Shown: positions 16,800 through 26,595 of the stretch, one piece after another
Layout of the letters: each line of letters starts with the position of its first letter
Position numbering within the stretch: the first letter of the stretch is position 1
Assembly (NCBI GenBank): GCA_910574835.1
Contig: CAJTDE010000035.1
Span: forward strand, 1-45,117
Reading direction: 5' to 3'
DNA: 45,117 nt
Source: Clostridia bacterium
Lineage (GTDB): Bacteria > Bacillota > Clostridia > Lachnospirales > Lachnospiraceae
Position numbers and translations under genes: made by a program
The notes under the pieces: generated by a model
Told to the model about the DNA's origin: nothing
What the model saw: only the letters and a program-made list of their open reading frames with translations
The model's database searches: none

Positions 16800-19700
16800 A
16801 TGTTACCTTCCATACTTGCCAAGCAATTGGAAAAGGGAATTGGGGATTATATCGAGACCACATTCCCGATGACGAATGAGCCTTTTAAAGGCTCCGTTAG
16901 GAATATGCTGGAGACAAAGGATTCTGTTTATCATGAACCCTATGTATCTGTGCGCCTTCCTTTCCGTGTGGCAGAGAAGATGCCGGACTGTTTCGAAGCA
17001 ATCCATCCTGCATACCTCCCGTATGTTCATCAGGATACAGCTTTTCAGAGACTGACCGGAGATGATGGGCGATCCACATTGATTGCAACAGGAACCGGTT
17101 CCGGTAAGACGGAGTGTTTCCTGTATCCTATTTTGGAATACTGTTATCAGCATCGAGGAGAGAATGGCATCAAGGCACTCATTATCTATCCGATGAATGC
17201 ATTGGCAACGGATCAGGCAAGACGTATAGCAGGCCTTATTCACAAAAGTCCGGAGCTACGGGGGAATGTGACTGTTGGTATGTATGTCGGTGGCCGGGAG
17301 CACACACCAAGCCGCATGATGAGTGAAGACAATGTCATCACGGACCATGAAACATTGCTTAATACACCGCCAGATATTCTTATGACGAACTATAAGATGC
17401 TGGATTACCTGCTTGTTCGTCCCAAGGATGCCGGGCTCTGGAAGGATAACGCACCAGATACACTGAAATATATCGCTGTCGATGAGTTACATACTTTTGA
17501 TGGTGCACAGGGCACAGATCTTGCCTGCTTGCTTCGACGTCTTAAATCGCGTCTGTGGACACCGGCAGGCTATCTTTGCTGCATCGGAACATCTGCAACG
17601 ATGGGATCCAAGGATAACGGTAAAGGAATCCTGGAATATGCATCTGAGATCTTTGGAGAACCGTTTGAGGAGAATGCAGTCATCACGGAGGACAGACTTT
17701 CACCGGCAGAGTTCTTTGCAGATTCTGACATCACGGATTTTACTATTCCGTCAGATGAGCAAGTCAAGAAACTTACTACTTTGACACAACAGGATGATGA
17801 GAAGGCCTATATTGCTGAGGCGGTAAAGGCATGGATGAATCTTCCTGATATCAACATTTCAACACCAGAGGGAAAGATCGCTTTAGGAAAACAGCTGATG
17901 CATCATAGCTTTATGCAGGCGATGATTTCCTTCATAAAGGGGAATTATTATCAAGTATCAGCGATCGTTGATGAATTGCAGGTCAATTATCCGGCACTGA
18001 AAGAGATGGAAGACCCGGCAGAGGCTGTAAATGCACTTCTGGCGCTTATTTCCTATGCCAGAACAGGATCGGCGGAAAGTCTGAGGCCTTTCCTAAATGT
18101 TCAGGTCCAGCTTTGGATGAGAGAACTGCGTCGTCTGGTGGCAAAGGTGTCATCAAAGATGATTACATACTCTATCGCACATGATTTGAATACACAACAG
18201 GCGAAGCAGTATTTGCCCGTGGTAAACTGCCGTGATTGTGGAGCTACCGGATGGACGTCGATATTAAGCGAGCGCATGAATGCTACCATAACAAGCCTGG
18301 AAGCATTCTATAACCTGTATTTTAAAGCGGATGAGAAGATTGTAATGATGTTCCCTCATAAGGAGAGCGAGCGTCCGTGGGGATTTATAGAAGCCCAATT
18401 ATGCCCTGAGTGCTTGCAGGTAAAGCTTGGAGAGGATGCATCTGCCTCTTGTGATAATTGCGGGGCCGATACGGTTAAAGTCCTGATTCCGAATCCGATC
18501 AAAACCTCAGGTTCTAAAAATCATAAGCAGTTTGTGTGCCCGTTCTGCGGATCAAAGCGAGGCATCTCCCTGATGGGTCTTCGGAGCGCTACGGAGATCA
18601 GCACGAGCATCTCACAGTTGTTTGCATCAAAATTTAATGATGACAAAAAGACACTGGCATTTTCTGATAATGTACAGGATGCTGCACATCGTGCCGGATT
18701 CTTCAATGCCAGAACATGGAGATTCGGATTTAGAAGCGCACTGCAGCGTTATGTAGAAAACGGTGGAGCAGGGAAGTCGCTTGCTGATTTTACAAAGGGG
18801 TTCATCGATTACTGGCATGATCAGATGGATGATGAAAGCTTTGTCAGCTTCTTTATAGCCCCGAATATGACTTGGATGCGTGCCTATGAGGAAATGATTC
18901 AGAATCGTAAGCTGGGTAAGGATGCACTTGCCAAAAAGCTGATGTCTGATATAGAAAAAAGGATCTTCTATGAGATCATGCTAGAATACGGTCTTACAAG
19001 CCGTATTGGACGTACATTGGAGAAGTCAGGCTGTTCCTGCCTGTCTTTCAAGGAGGAAGAGCTTCTTGAGGTCGCCGGGAATGTGCATGAGCGTGTGACC
19101 AATGAAATCGGGTCGCTGCCGAACACCTCTGCGAAGCGATATGAGCAGATGGTTGCAGGCTATGTAAATATCATGCGGCAGAATGGTGCATTTGATGATG
19201 ATGCATTCTATCTGTTTTTGAAAGAAAACGGAAACACTTATCTGCTTTCCAATGACCGGGTGAGCTGGATGCCCGGAAGACAGTCCGGCAGAAATACTCC
19301 GCGATTTATTTTTAAGCAGAATAATCCTACAGGAAAACGGAATTTCAATTTCGATACTGTGGCAGAGAGAAAATATATAGACTGGATTTCTTCATGTTGT
19401 GATGAATTTATGATTGAGCCATCGACTTTTACAATAATCAGCCAGATTATTCTGGAGGAACTGGTGAAGTCCAGTCTGGTGGTAACGATTCAGGTTGCTC
19501 CGGACTATGTTGTCTATGGATTGAATAAGAACCATGTATACATCACGAACAAGGTGATACAGCTTAAGTGCGACACCTGTGGAATCGGTCATGTTGTTTC
19601 TGAAGAGAATAAGGATTTATGGGAAGGCGCTCCTTGCACGAGAAGCGTCTGCAATGGTTCTTTTGAAGCAGAAGAGAGTAATGAACTGGATTATTACGGA

Positions 19701-22700
19701 AAACTATTCACATCCGGTGATATCGCCAGAATAAATGCTAAGGAGCACACCGGCCTGCTGGAACGTGATGACAGAGAAGCGCTGGAGGTAGACTTCAAGC
19801 GGTGTAAGGACGGACAGAAGGTCTGGGATCCGAATGTACTGTCTTGTACACCTACGCTTGAGATGGGTATCGATATCGGTGACCTCTCTACAGTCATTCT
19901 TTGTAGCATGCCTCCGGCTCAGGCACAATTCCTGCAGCGTACCGGACGTGCAGGGCGTAAAGATGGAAATGCGTTGACATTGGCTATTGCAGCTGCGAGA
20001 CCTCATGATCTGTACTTCTATGCGGATCCACTGGATATGATGGAAGGCAATGTGCAGCCACCGAAAATCTTCCTGAAGGCTTCTGCTGTTTTGGAGCGTC
20101 AGTTTGTTGCCTACTGCATGGATTCCTGGGTGAAGCGTGGAGTACCGGAGCAGTCCATTCCGAAAAACATAGGAATCATCCTTGGGAAATTAGAGAACCA
20201 TCCGATGGATATGTTCCCGTTTAATTTCCTGAGTTATGTACAGAGTAACCTTACACATCTACTGAATTCATTTATTCAGTTGTTTGTTCAGTATCTGGAC
20301 GATATGGCAAAGCAGGAACTGAAAGAATTTGCCCAGGGTAACCGTCTCAAAAAGAGTCCGATGCATATGAGCATTCTTGAAGCTTTTGAGGCGATGAAAA
20401 AGCAGAGAGATTCTTTGTCTGCGAGTATAAAGCAGCTGAAGGATATGGTGAAGGATCTGGAAAGCAAACCGAAAGATTTTTCCTATGAGGACGAAATAAA
20501 AGAACTGAAGGCAGAGCAGGCAGCTCTCATCAATGTATTAAAGGAACTGAACAAAAAAGATGTATTCAATTTCTTGTCAGATGAGGGACTGCTTCCAAAC
20601 TATGCCTTCCCGGAGGCCGGAATCATTCTGAAAGCTGTCCTATATCGTAAGGATGAGGCAGATGCCGGCGAGGGTGAAACAAAGAAAAAATATAGAAAGT
20701 CTGTTTATGAATATAGCCGCAGTGCTTCTGCAGCTATCAGCGAATTTGCACCGAATAACAGTTTTTATGTTGACGGTAGAAAGCTGACAATAGACCAGAT
20801 TGATCTGACCAGCTCCCAGTCGGCCAAGTGGAGATTGTGTCCAAACTGCTCTCATGCACAGATTGAAGAGGCAGGAAAGAATACTGCATGCTGTCCGCAG
20901 TGCGGAAGTCCTGCATGGGCGGATTCTGGACAGGTCCGCAATATGTTGAAGGTGCAGATGGTCTATTCCAATATGGATTATACCAAGAGCCTTATTTCTG
21001 ATGAGAGCGATGACCGGTCAAATGTATTCTACTGCAAGCAGTTGCTTGTAGATGTAGACGAAGATCATGATATTTCAAGTGCTTACCAAATGGACAATGA
21101 AGAGTTTGCGTTTGGATATGAGTTTGTAAAGAAAGCTACTCTTAGAGAAATCAATTTCGGTGAAAGCGATATGGTGGGTGAGAAGCTTTCTGTGTCTGGT
21201 GTTGAAGATGTCAGAAAGGGCTTCAAGCTCTGTAAGTACTGCGGAAAGATTCAGCCAGATCACGGAAAAGAAGTACACACTTTCTATTGTAAGACCAGGA
21301 AGATGCCTGCATTCAGCAATGATCCATTTGAAGAGTGCTTATTCCTTTACCGCGAGTTTGCAACAGAGGCGCTGCGTATCTTGATTCCGGCCACAACAAT
21401 GGATTCTTCCAATGTACGAACAGAGTCGTTCACAGCTACTTTTATGCTTGGTATGAAGGAATACTTTGGTAATGTGGATCACTTGCGGGCAACGGTTAGC
21501 GAAGTACCGGTTCCGGATGCTGATTACCGGAAGCAGTATCTTGTAATATATGATTCTGTTCCTGGCGGTACGGGATACTTGAAGCAATTGATGAATGAAA
21601 AGAATTCGCTCATCGATATCTTCGAACGTGCGCTTCAGAAACTGGAACAGTGTTCCTGCAAGGAAGATCCGCAGAAAGATGGTTGCTATCATTGCTTGTA
21701 TGCATATAGGCAGAGTCAGAATATTGGCAACATTTCTCGAAGCACAGCAATCCAGATTCTCAGATCTATTCTGAGTGGGAAAGACAATCTGACAAATATA
21801 GAGAAACTAGCCAACGTTCCCGTCAACTCTTTGTTTGACAGTGAACTGGAGCGGCGTTTTGTAGAAGCTCTTGCTCAAATGGGAAATGAGAACCGCAAGG
21901 TGGATATTTCCAAGTCGCTCATTTCCGGCAAGGAAGGATACATACTAAAGATCAATGATCAGACTTGGGAGATTGAACCTCAGGTATTGCTTGATGCTAC
22001 TCAGGGTGTCAAGGTTACTTGTAAGCCGGATTTCATTATTAGTCCTGTTGGGAAATCAGATAAGCTTCCGGTCGCAATCTTTACAGATGGCTTTATCTAT
22101 CATAAGGATAAAGTCGCAGATGACACATTAAAGAGGGAAGCAATCCGAAGAAGCAGAAGGTATCGTGTATGGAGTCTCAGCTGGAGAGATGTACAGTCTG
22201 TGTTTACCCAGCAGGGAGATTATTTCACGCCGACATTGACCTACGAGAAGATGCCATCCGGTGCAAAGATGTATCAGCCTACGATCAGTGCAGCCAAAGC
22301 GGATGCTTTAAGGCCAAACAAGATGTCTGCTATGGAATTGCTGATGAGATATCTGGAAATGGATGGATCTGATAAGTTGTTTGCGGCGCATGCACATGGT
22401 ATATCTCTATCCCTTCTGGAACCGGCAAAGGCAGCAAGTACTATTGATTTCATCAATTGGAATGACATTACCGGAAAGGTGAACGGGCAGACTCATTATA
22501 CAGAGGATGATTTCGTGCAGCCGGGGACATTCTTTGGTACGTGGATTCCACGGAGTGATAATACACATCTTTACATGTATGCCGGAATTCTGGCAGCGAA
22601 GATGAAATCTGACAGAAATGCATCTGTTTCGGTTTGTGCTGTGCTGGATGACCGTAAAGATTCCAGAACGGACAAGTATGAACAGGAGTGGAATGGCTTT

Positions 22701-23123
22701 TGGCAGTTCTCTAATGTGATGCAGTTTGATGATCAGTTTATCGCTGTATGCTATACGGGACTCGACAATCAGACATATTCAGCGTTGCCTAATGGCAAGG
22801 TGGAAACCTCAGCAGAAGATGTTGTACCGTCTGAAATATCCGTGGAAGTCTGGGATGAAATAAAATCCATGTTGTTTGATGATATCAGTAAGAGTATTGC
22901 TGATGAATGTAAAATGCGTGGTATTCCTGCACCTGAAGAGGCGGGGTATGAGCTTGCGGATGCATCCGGAGAAGTCATCGCTGAAATTGAGCTGGCATGG
23001 ACTAAGAGTAAAATTGGATTTATGACCGAAGATCAAGTTGCAAATATTGAAAAGGCCAAAGCTTCAGGTTGGAAAATATTTACCGTATCGGATGAGATAG
23101 ATGATACGTTCAAGGAGGTGTGA
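16800..23123 (+). CDS. Giant DEAD/DEAH helicase with DUF1998/MZB and C-terminal nuclease-like domain (DrmA-DrmB / DruE-like)
   Basis: In this 2107-aa protein, motif I ATGTGSGKTE lies at about 96-105, DELH at about 228, motif V GIDIGDLSTV at about 1022 and motif VI QRTGRAGR at about 1045. Zinc-type Cys pairs are at about 476 (CRDCG), 534/550 (CPEC, CDNC), 579 (CPFC), 1346/1363 (CPNC, CPQC) and 1477 (CKYC). A coiled coil spans about 1200-1254. CSC...GCYHCLYAYR (about 1617-1635) is the MZB/DUF1998 zinc motif. Residues about 1675-1790 look like a Vsr/DUF559-type nuclease: SELERRF, then CKPDFI, then VAIFTDGFIYH. The size and DUF1998 recall Druantia DruE; the gene order recalls DISARM DrmA and DrmB in one chain. 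AAGGAGG 7 bp before the ATG sets the start. Confidence 0.87.
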   Translation: MLPSILAKQLEKGIGDYIETTFPMTNEPFKGSVRNMLETKDSVYHEPYVSVRLPFRVAEKMPDCFEAIHPAYLPYVHQDTAFQRLTGDDGRSTLIATGTGSGKTECFLYPILEYCYQHRGENGIKALIIYPMNALATDQARRIAGLIHKSPELRGNVTVGMYVGGREHTPSRMMSEDNVITDHETLLNTPPDILMTNYKMLDYLLVRPKDAGLWKDNAPDTLKYIAVDELHTFDGAQGTDLACLLRRLKSRLWTPAGYLCCIGTSATMGSKDNGKGILEYASEIFGEPFEENAVITEDRLSPAEFFADSDITDFTIPSDEQVKKLTTLTQQDDEKAYIAEAVKAWMNLPDINISTPEGKIALGKQLMHHSFMQAMISFIKGNYYQVSAIVDELQVNYPALKEMEDPAEAVNALLALISYARTGSAESLRPFLNVQVQLWMRELRRLVAKVSSKMITYSIAHDLNTQQAKQYLPVVNCRDCGATGWTSILSERMNATITSLEAFYNLYFKADEKIVMMFPHKESERPWGFIEAQLCPECLQVKLGEDASASCDNCGADTVKVLIPNPIKTSGSKNHKQFVCPFCGSKRGISLMGLRSATEISTSISQLFASKFNDDKKTLAFSDNVQDAAHRAGFFNARTWRFGFRSALQRYVENGGAGKSLADFTKGFIDYWHDQMDDESFVSFFIAPNMTWMRAYEEMIQNRKLGKDALAKKLMSDIEKRIFYEIMLEYGLTSRIGRTLEKSGCSCLSFKEEELLEVAGNVHERVTNEIGSLPNTSAKRYEQMVAGYVNIMRQNGAFDDDAFYLFLKENGNTYLLSNDRVSWMPGRQSGRNTPRFIFKQNNPTGKRNFNFDTVAERKYIDWISSCCDEFMIEPSTFTIISQIILEELVKSSLVVTIQVAPDYVVYGLNKNHVYITNKVIQLKCDTCGIGHVVSEENKDLWEGAPCTRSVCNGSFEAEESNELDYYGKLFTSGDIARINAKEHTGLLERDDREALEVDFKRCKDGQKVWDPNVLSCTPTLEMGIDIGDLSTVILCSMPPAQAQFLQRTGRAGRKDGNALTLAIAAARPHDLYFYADPLDMMEGNVQPPKIFLKASAVLERQFVAYCMDSWVKRGVPEQSIPKNIGIILGKLENHPMDMFPFNFLSYVQSNLTHLLNSFIQLFVQYLDDMAKQELKEFAQGNRLKKSPMHMSILEAFEAMKKQRDSLSASIKQLKDMVKDLESKPKDFSYEDEIKELKAEQAALINVLKELNKKDVFNFLSDEGLLPNYAFPEAGIILKAVLYRKDEADAGEGETKKKYRKSVYEYSRSASAAISEFAPNNSFYVDGRKLTIDQIDLTSSQSAKWRLCPNCSHAQIEEAGKNTACCPQCGSPAWADSGQVRNMLKVQMVYSNMDYTKSLISDESDDRSNVFYCKQLLVDVDEDHDISSAYQMDNEEFAFGYEFVKKATLREINFGESDMVGEKLSVSGVEDVRKGFKLCKYCGKIQPDHGKEVHTFYCKTRKMPAFSNDPFEECLFLYREFATEALRILIPATTMDSSNVRTESFTATFMLGMKEYFGNVDHLRATVSEVPVPDADYRKQYLVIYDSVPGGTGYLKQLMNEKNSLIDIFERALQKLEQCSCKEDPQKDGCYHCLYAYRQSQNIGNISRSTAIQILRSILSGKDNLTNIEKLANVPVNSLFDSELERRFVEALAQMGNENRKVDISKSLISGKEGYILKINDQTWEIEPQVLLDATQGVKVTCKPDFIISPVGKSDKLPVAIFTDGFIYHKDKVADDTLKREAIRRSRRYRVWSLSWRDVQSVFTQQGDYFTPTLTYEKMPSGAKMYQPTISAAKADALRPNKMSAMELLMRYLEMDGSDKLFAAHAHGISLSLLEPAKAASTIDFINWNDITGKVNGQTHYTEDDFVQPGTFFGTWIPRSDNTHLYMYAGILAAKMKSDRNASVSVCAVLDDRKDSRTDKYEQEWNGFWQFSNVMQFDDQFIAVCYTGLDNQTYSALPNGKVETSAEDVVPSEISVEVWDEIKSMLFDDISKSIADECKMRGIPAPEEAGYELADASGEVIAEIELAWTKSKIGFMTEDQVANIEKAKASGWKIFTVSDEIDDTFKEV

Positions 23124-23126
23124 TAG

Positions 23127-25229
23127 ATGGAGGTAGCAGCAAAGGTAGCAATATCCGCAGATTTTCTTACGGCATTTGCAGCGTTGCCGAGGCAGATTCA
23201 GGGGAAGGTTACAGAGTTCATCAATAAGTTCCGTAATAATCCACAGTCTCCGGGAATCAACTATGAAAAAATTAATGGCGGAATGGACAAAAAAATCTGG
23301 TCTGTACGGATTGATGATACCTACCGTGGAATCACCGTAAGACAGCCTGAGACGGGCGTTTATCTGCTTCTCTGGGTCGATCATCATGATGAGGCCTATG
23401 ATTGGGCGAGGAATAAAAAATGTGAGATCAATCCGAAGACTGGAGCCATTCAGGTATTTGATATTGTGACAACACCGGTTGTGGAACCGGCAGCACAGGA
23501 CGTTGTACTGTTTGCGGAACTTACGGATAAGGGTCTGATTGAGCTTGGAGTTCCGGAAGAGCAGATCCCATTTGTGAGGTCTATCGGAGATGCACAGGAG
23601 TTTTATGATAAGAAAAGCAGCTTCTCAGGTGATACATTTGAGGCGCTTTCATGGGTTGTTGAAGGCATCCCTGTTGATGAGGTAATTGAGCTCTTCCGAG
23701 AAGAGAAGGAGGGCAGTGAACCTACAGAGAACCTGGCGGATGCGTTGGAAAGCCCGTTATCGCTAAAATCCTTTGTGGTTGTTGAAGGGGAAGAAGAACT
23801 CCGCCGAGTCATGGCAGAGCCACTTGAAAAATGGAGAGTATTCCTTCATCCGACACAGAGAAAAATTGTTAATAAAAGCTATTCTGGTTCTGCAAGAGTA
23901 CTTGGTGGTGCAGGCACCGGAAAAACTGTTGTTGCAATGCACAGAGCTAAGCATTTGGCAGCGGAGTTGAAGGATAAAGAAAGAATCCTTTTTACTACCT
24001 ATACAGCAAACCTGGCCTCTGATATCAAGGATAATCTGAGAAAGATTTGTACGTTGGATGAGATCAGAAGAATTGATGTGATCAATCTTGATGCGTGGGT
24101 ATCTCAGTTCCTTCGTGAGCATGGATATCCAGCTGAGATTGTCTACGAAGAAAAGGCTGATAATCTCTGGGAAGAAGCGGTGCTGGGAACGGATTTTTCC
24201 GGTGAATTCCCTGTAAGTTTCTATGAAGAAGAATATAATCGTGTTGTTGTCGCACAGGAGGCGTTTTCGCTAGAGAAATATGTAAAGGCAAGCAGAACCG
24301 GACGCGGTACCAGGCTGGATAGAAAGAAGAGAATGCAGATCTGGAAGGTGTTTGAAGCATACCAGAATCTGATGAAGGAAAATCAGGTCCGAGATATCAA
24401 CACTGCTATGTATGAGTGCAGGTTGTTAATAGAAAAAATATCCTCAGAAACGAGGTATAAGCATGTCATCGTTGATGAGGGACAGGATCTTAGCGCAAAT
24501 GCATTTCATCTGCTCAGGTCAATTGCCGGTGAAGAGCACGAGAACGATATCTTTATAGTCGGCGATGCGCACCAGAGGATTTATAAAAACAAGGCTGCTC
24601 TGTCAAAATGTGGAATCAATATCAGAGGAAGAAGCAGCGTTCTGAGAATCAATTATAGAACAACGGAAGAGATTCGGAAGGCGGCATTTGCTTTACTGAA
24701 TGGAATATCCTTTGATGATCTTGACGATTCATTCGACACTGGGGACCGTTGTCAGTCCCTTACGCATGGATTAGTTCCGGAGATAATTGCTACAGCGAAC
24801 GCAAATGAGGAATTTGATGCAATCCTGGCAAAAGTCAAAGGGTTGATCGATGGCGGTGTGTCCGCAAAAAATATCTGTGTTGTCGCCAGGACGCACAAAT
24901 TGCTGGATGATTACATCGCTCATTTCACTTCGAGCGGGATCCGCTGTTATGAGATCAAGGGAAATAAGGCGGATGATCGTGGGCTGGATGGAATCCGTGT
25001 TGCTACGATGCACAGGGTTAAGGGACTGGAGTTCCAGTATGTGTTTGTTGTGGCGGCCAACAATCGGATTATTCCGTTAGCTTCGGCAATTGACCATACG
25101 GATGCAGTCAGTGAGCAGGAAACAATGACTGCTGAAAAGTGTCTGCTATATGTAGCACTGACAAGAGCTCAAAAGGGTGCTTATATCAGTGGATATGGCA
25201 AGATGTCGGAGTTTCTGCAAGGAAAGTAA
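23127..25229 (+). CDS. RelE/ParE-like domain fused to a UvrD/Rep helicase
   Basis: In this 700-aa protein, residues 1-95 (FLTAFAALPRQIQGKVTEFI, KIWSVRIDDTYRGITVRQ, VYLLLWVDHHDEAYDWA) have the fold signature of RelE/ParE-type toxins. A superfamily 1 helicase follows: motif I GGAGTGKTVVA at about 260, motif II VDEGQDLS at about 448, motif III GDAHQRIYKN at about 478, INYRTTEEI at about 508, HRVKGLEFQYV at about 628 and ALTRAQKG at about 677. It starts 3 bp after the DUF1998 gene, with AAGGAGGTG inside that gene's end. Such fusions are known in accessory loci; whether the RelE-like part cuts RNA or binds nucleic acid is unknown. Confidence 0.87.
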   Translation: MEVAAKVAISADFLTAFAALPRQIQGKVTEFINKFRNNPQSPGINYEKINGGMDKKIWSVRIDDTYRGITVRQPETGVYLLLWVDHHDEAYDWARNKKCEINPKTGAIQVFDIVTTPVVEPAAQDVVLFAELTDKGLIELGVPEEQIPFVRSIGDAQEFYDKKSSFSGDTFEALSWVVEGIPVDEVIELFREEKEGSEPTENLADALESPLSLKSFVVVEGEEELRRVMAEPLEKWRVFLHPTQRKIVNKSYSGSARVLGGAGTGKTVVAMHRAKHLAAELKDKERILFTTYTANLASDIKDNLRKICTLDEIRRIDVINLDAWVSQFLREHGYPAEIVYEEKADNLWEEAVLGTDFSGEFPVSFYEEEYNRVVVAQEAFSLEKYVKASRTGRGTRLDRKKRMQIWKVFEAYQNLMKENQVRDINTAMYECRLLIEKISSETRYKHVIVDEGQDLSANAFHLLRSIAGEEHENDIFIVGDAHQRIYKNKAALSKCGINIRGRSSVLRINYRTTEEIRKAAFALLNGISFDDLDDSFDTGDRCQSLTHGLVPEIIATANANEEFDAILAKVKGLIDGGVSAKNICVVARTHKLLDDYIAHFTSSGIRCYEIKGNKADDRGLDGIRVATMHRVKGLEFQYVFVVAANNRIIPLASAIDHTDAVSEQETMTAEKCLLYVALTRAQKGAYISGYGKMSEFLQGK

Positions 25230-25253
25230 CTATCGTTAAGGAGTATCAGAATT

Positions 25254-26387
25254 ATGAGTTTGATTCTATGCCCAGAATGTGGAACTAAAATCTCTGATAG
25301 GGCGACAAAGTGTCCTCATTGCGGTTTCCAGAGCGCGGATGCTGAACGGCCCATTAGCGAACAAGATAAATACGAGATTGTTCCAATCTTTGAATATGAT
25401 ATTGAGGAGTGGAAACCTAATAGGGGAGATCTGAGTGTGATTTCCTATGAGGACAATAAAACCCTTATCGAATATTTTGGTAGTTGGAAAACGATACAGG
25501 TTAAGCTTCCGGCTATTGCTGAAGTCATTGGGGCTATGGCAAATAAAAAGCATGTGATGATTGCCAAAATGGATAGCTATGTTAAAGACTTGATCGATAA
25601 AGGAATATACCGCTTTACGATTGATAAACAGGGAGAAATTCTTCCGACAATCAGAGATGCTGACGGTTTTGTAAAGCAAGTCCGGTTGGAAGACATGTCC
25701 CTTACGCCAAACCTGACACAGTCGCTGAATAATCTCTCTACGCATGTTGTTATGGCACAGATATTAGATGAGATTGAGTATGTCGGAGACGCCATTAGAG
25801 AGATACATATTGAACTACAGAATGATCGGCTGGCTATGGCCGAAAGTTCCCGTGATAAATTGAAGCAGGCACGGATGATACAGGATGCAAAGCTGAGAGA
25901 AATTGCTTTAATAGGAGTTGTAAACAGCGCGACAGATGCGAAGAGAACCCTTATGCGAAATTTCTCTCAGAATATAAGTCATATTATTGAACATTCTCAT
26001 AAGAGCGATCTTCAGCTGATACTATCCCCAAAGGGTGAGAGAGATATCAGCCAAAAAGCTATTGATTCCTTCCAAGCCCTTGTGTATATAACGAATGCTG
26101 TTCAAATAGAATGCGAAGGTTATGCAATGCTTGGGGAGTATGAGCCGTGTTGCGAATGTTTAAGTGAGTTCAAAACATTTATTGAAGACAATGGTCTTAA
26201 TAAGAGAGATACATTGCTTCTGCTCAATGAAAATTCTTCACAGAAAAGAATTGAGATTGTAGATGAGTTTTCAGATATAGCTGCAAGAATATCGTCGTTT
26301 GATATATCTTTAGGGCAGATAGAGTTTCAGATGCGGGATTTGCTGACAGCAACAGATGACGGAGGTGAAAATGATGACCAAGAATAA
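25254..26387 (+). CDS. Zinc-ribbon protein of the defence operon, function unknown
   Basis: The 377-aa protein begins with a rubredoxin-like zinc ribbon (CPECGTKISDRATKCPHCGF, residues 6-25). About 90 residues of mixed fold follow, then a long, mostly helical, charged region (about 140-377) without membrane segments. CCEC occurs at about 300. It is 24 bp after the helicase gene, with AAGGAG before the ATG, and overlaps the next gene. The helical body suggests an adaptor or scaffold. I recognise no named family. Confidence 0.65.
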   Translation: MSLILCPECGTKISDRATKCPHCGFQSADAERPISEQDKYEIVPIFEYDIEEWKPNRGDLSVISYEDNKTLIEYFGSWKTIQVKLPAIAEVIGAMANKKHVMIAKMDSYVKDLIDKGIYRFTIDKQGEILPTIRDADGFVKQVRLEDMSLTPNLTQSLNNLSTHVVMAQILDEIEYVGDAIREIHIELQNDRLAMAESSRDKLKQARMIQDAKLREIALIGVVNSATDAKRTLMRNFSQNISHIIEHSHKSDLQLILSPKGERDISQKAIDSFQALVYITNAVQIECEGYAMLGEYEPCCECLSEFKTFIEDNGLNKRDTLLLLNENSSQKRIEIVDEFSDIAARISSFDISLGQIEFQMRDLLTATDDGGENDDQE

Positions 26388-26595
26388 GGTTGCTGATAAT
26401 AGTGAAATAATGTATTGTAAGAAGTGCGGATGCGAGCTTTCGAGTACAAATAAGCATAAGATCTGTGATAACTGCAGGAGAGAACGCGCGGTAAAAATCA
26501 GAAATGGTGCGCTTGGTGCAGTTGGAACTGTGAGCAGCATCGCACTCTTCGTCATAACCAGAGGAAAACACGGTGGCAGAGGAACAAAGGCATAA
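26371..26595 (+). CDS. Small zinc-ribbon membrane protein
   Basis: The 74-aa protein has CKKCGCE and CDNCRRE (two CxxC knuckles, about 16-40), a basic stretch, and one hydrophobic segment (GALGAVGTVSSIALFVITRG, about 48-67), ending in GKHGGRGTKA. The start at 26371 is chosen because GGAGGTG lies 8 bp upstream; an in-frame ATG at 26356 has no such site. It overlaps the preceding gene by 17 bp, the last gene of the operon. It might anchor the complex at the membrane (inference). Confidence 0.6.
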   Translation: MMTKNKVADNSEIMYCKKCGCELSSTNKHKICDNCRRERAVKIRNGALGAVGTVSSIALFVITRGKHGGRGTKA

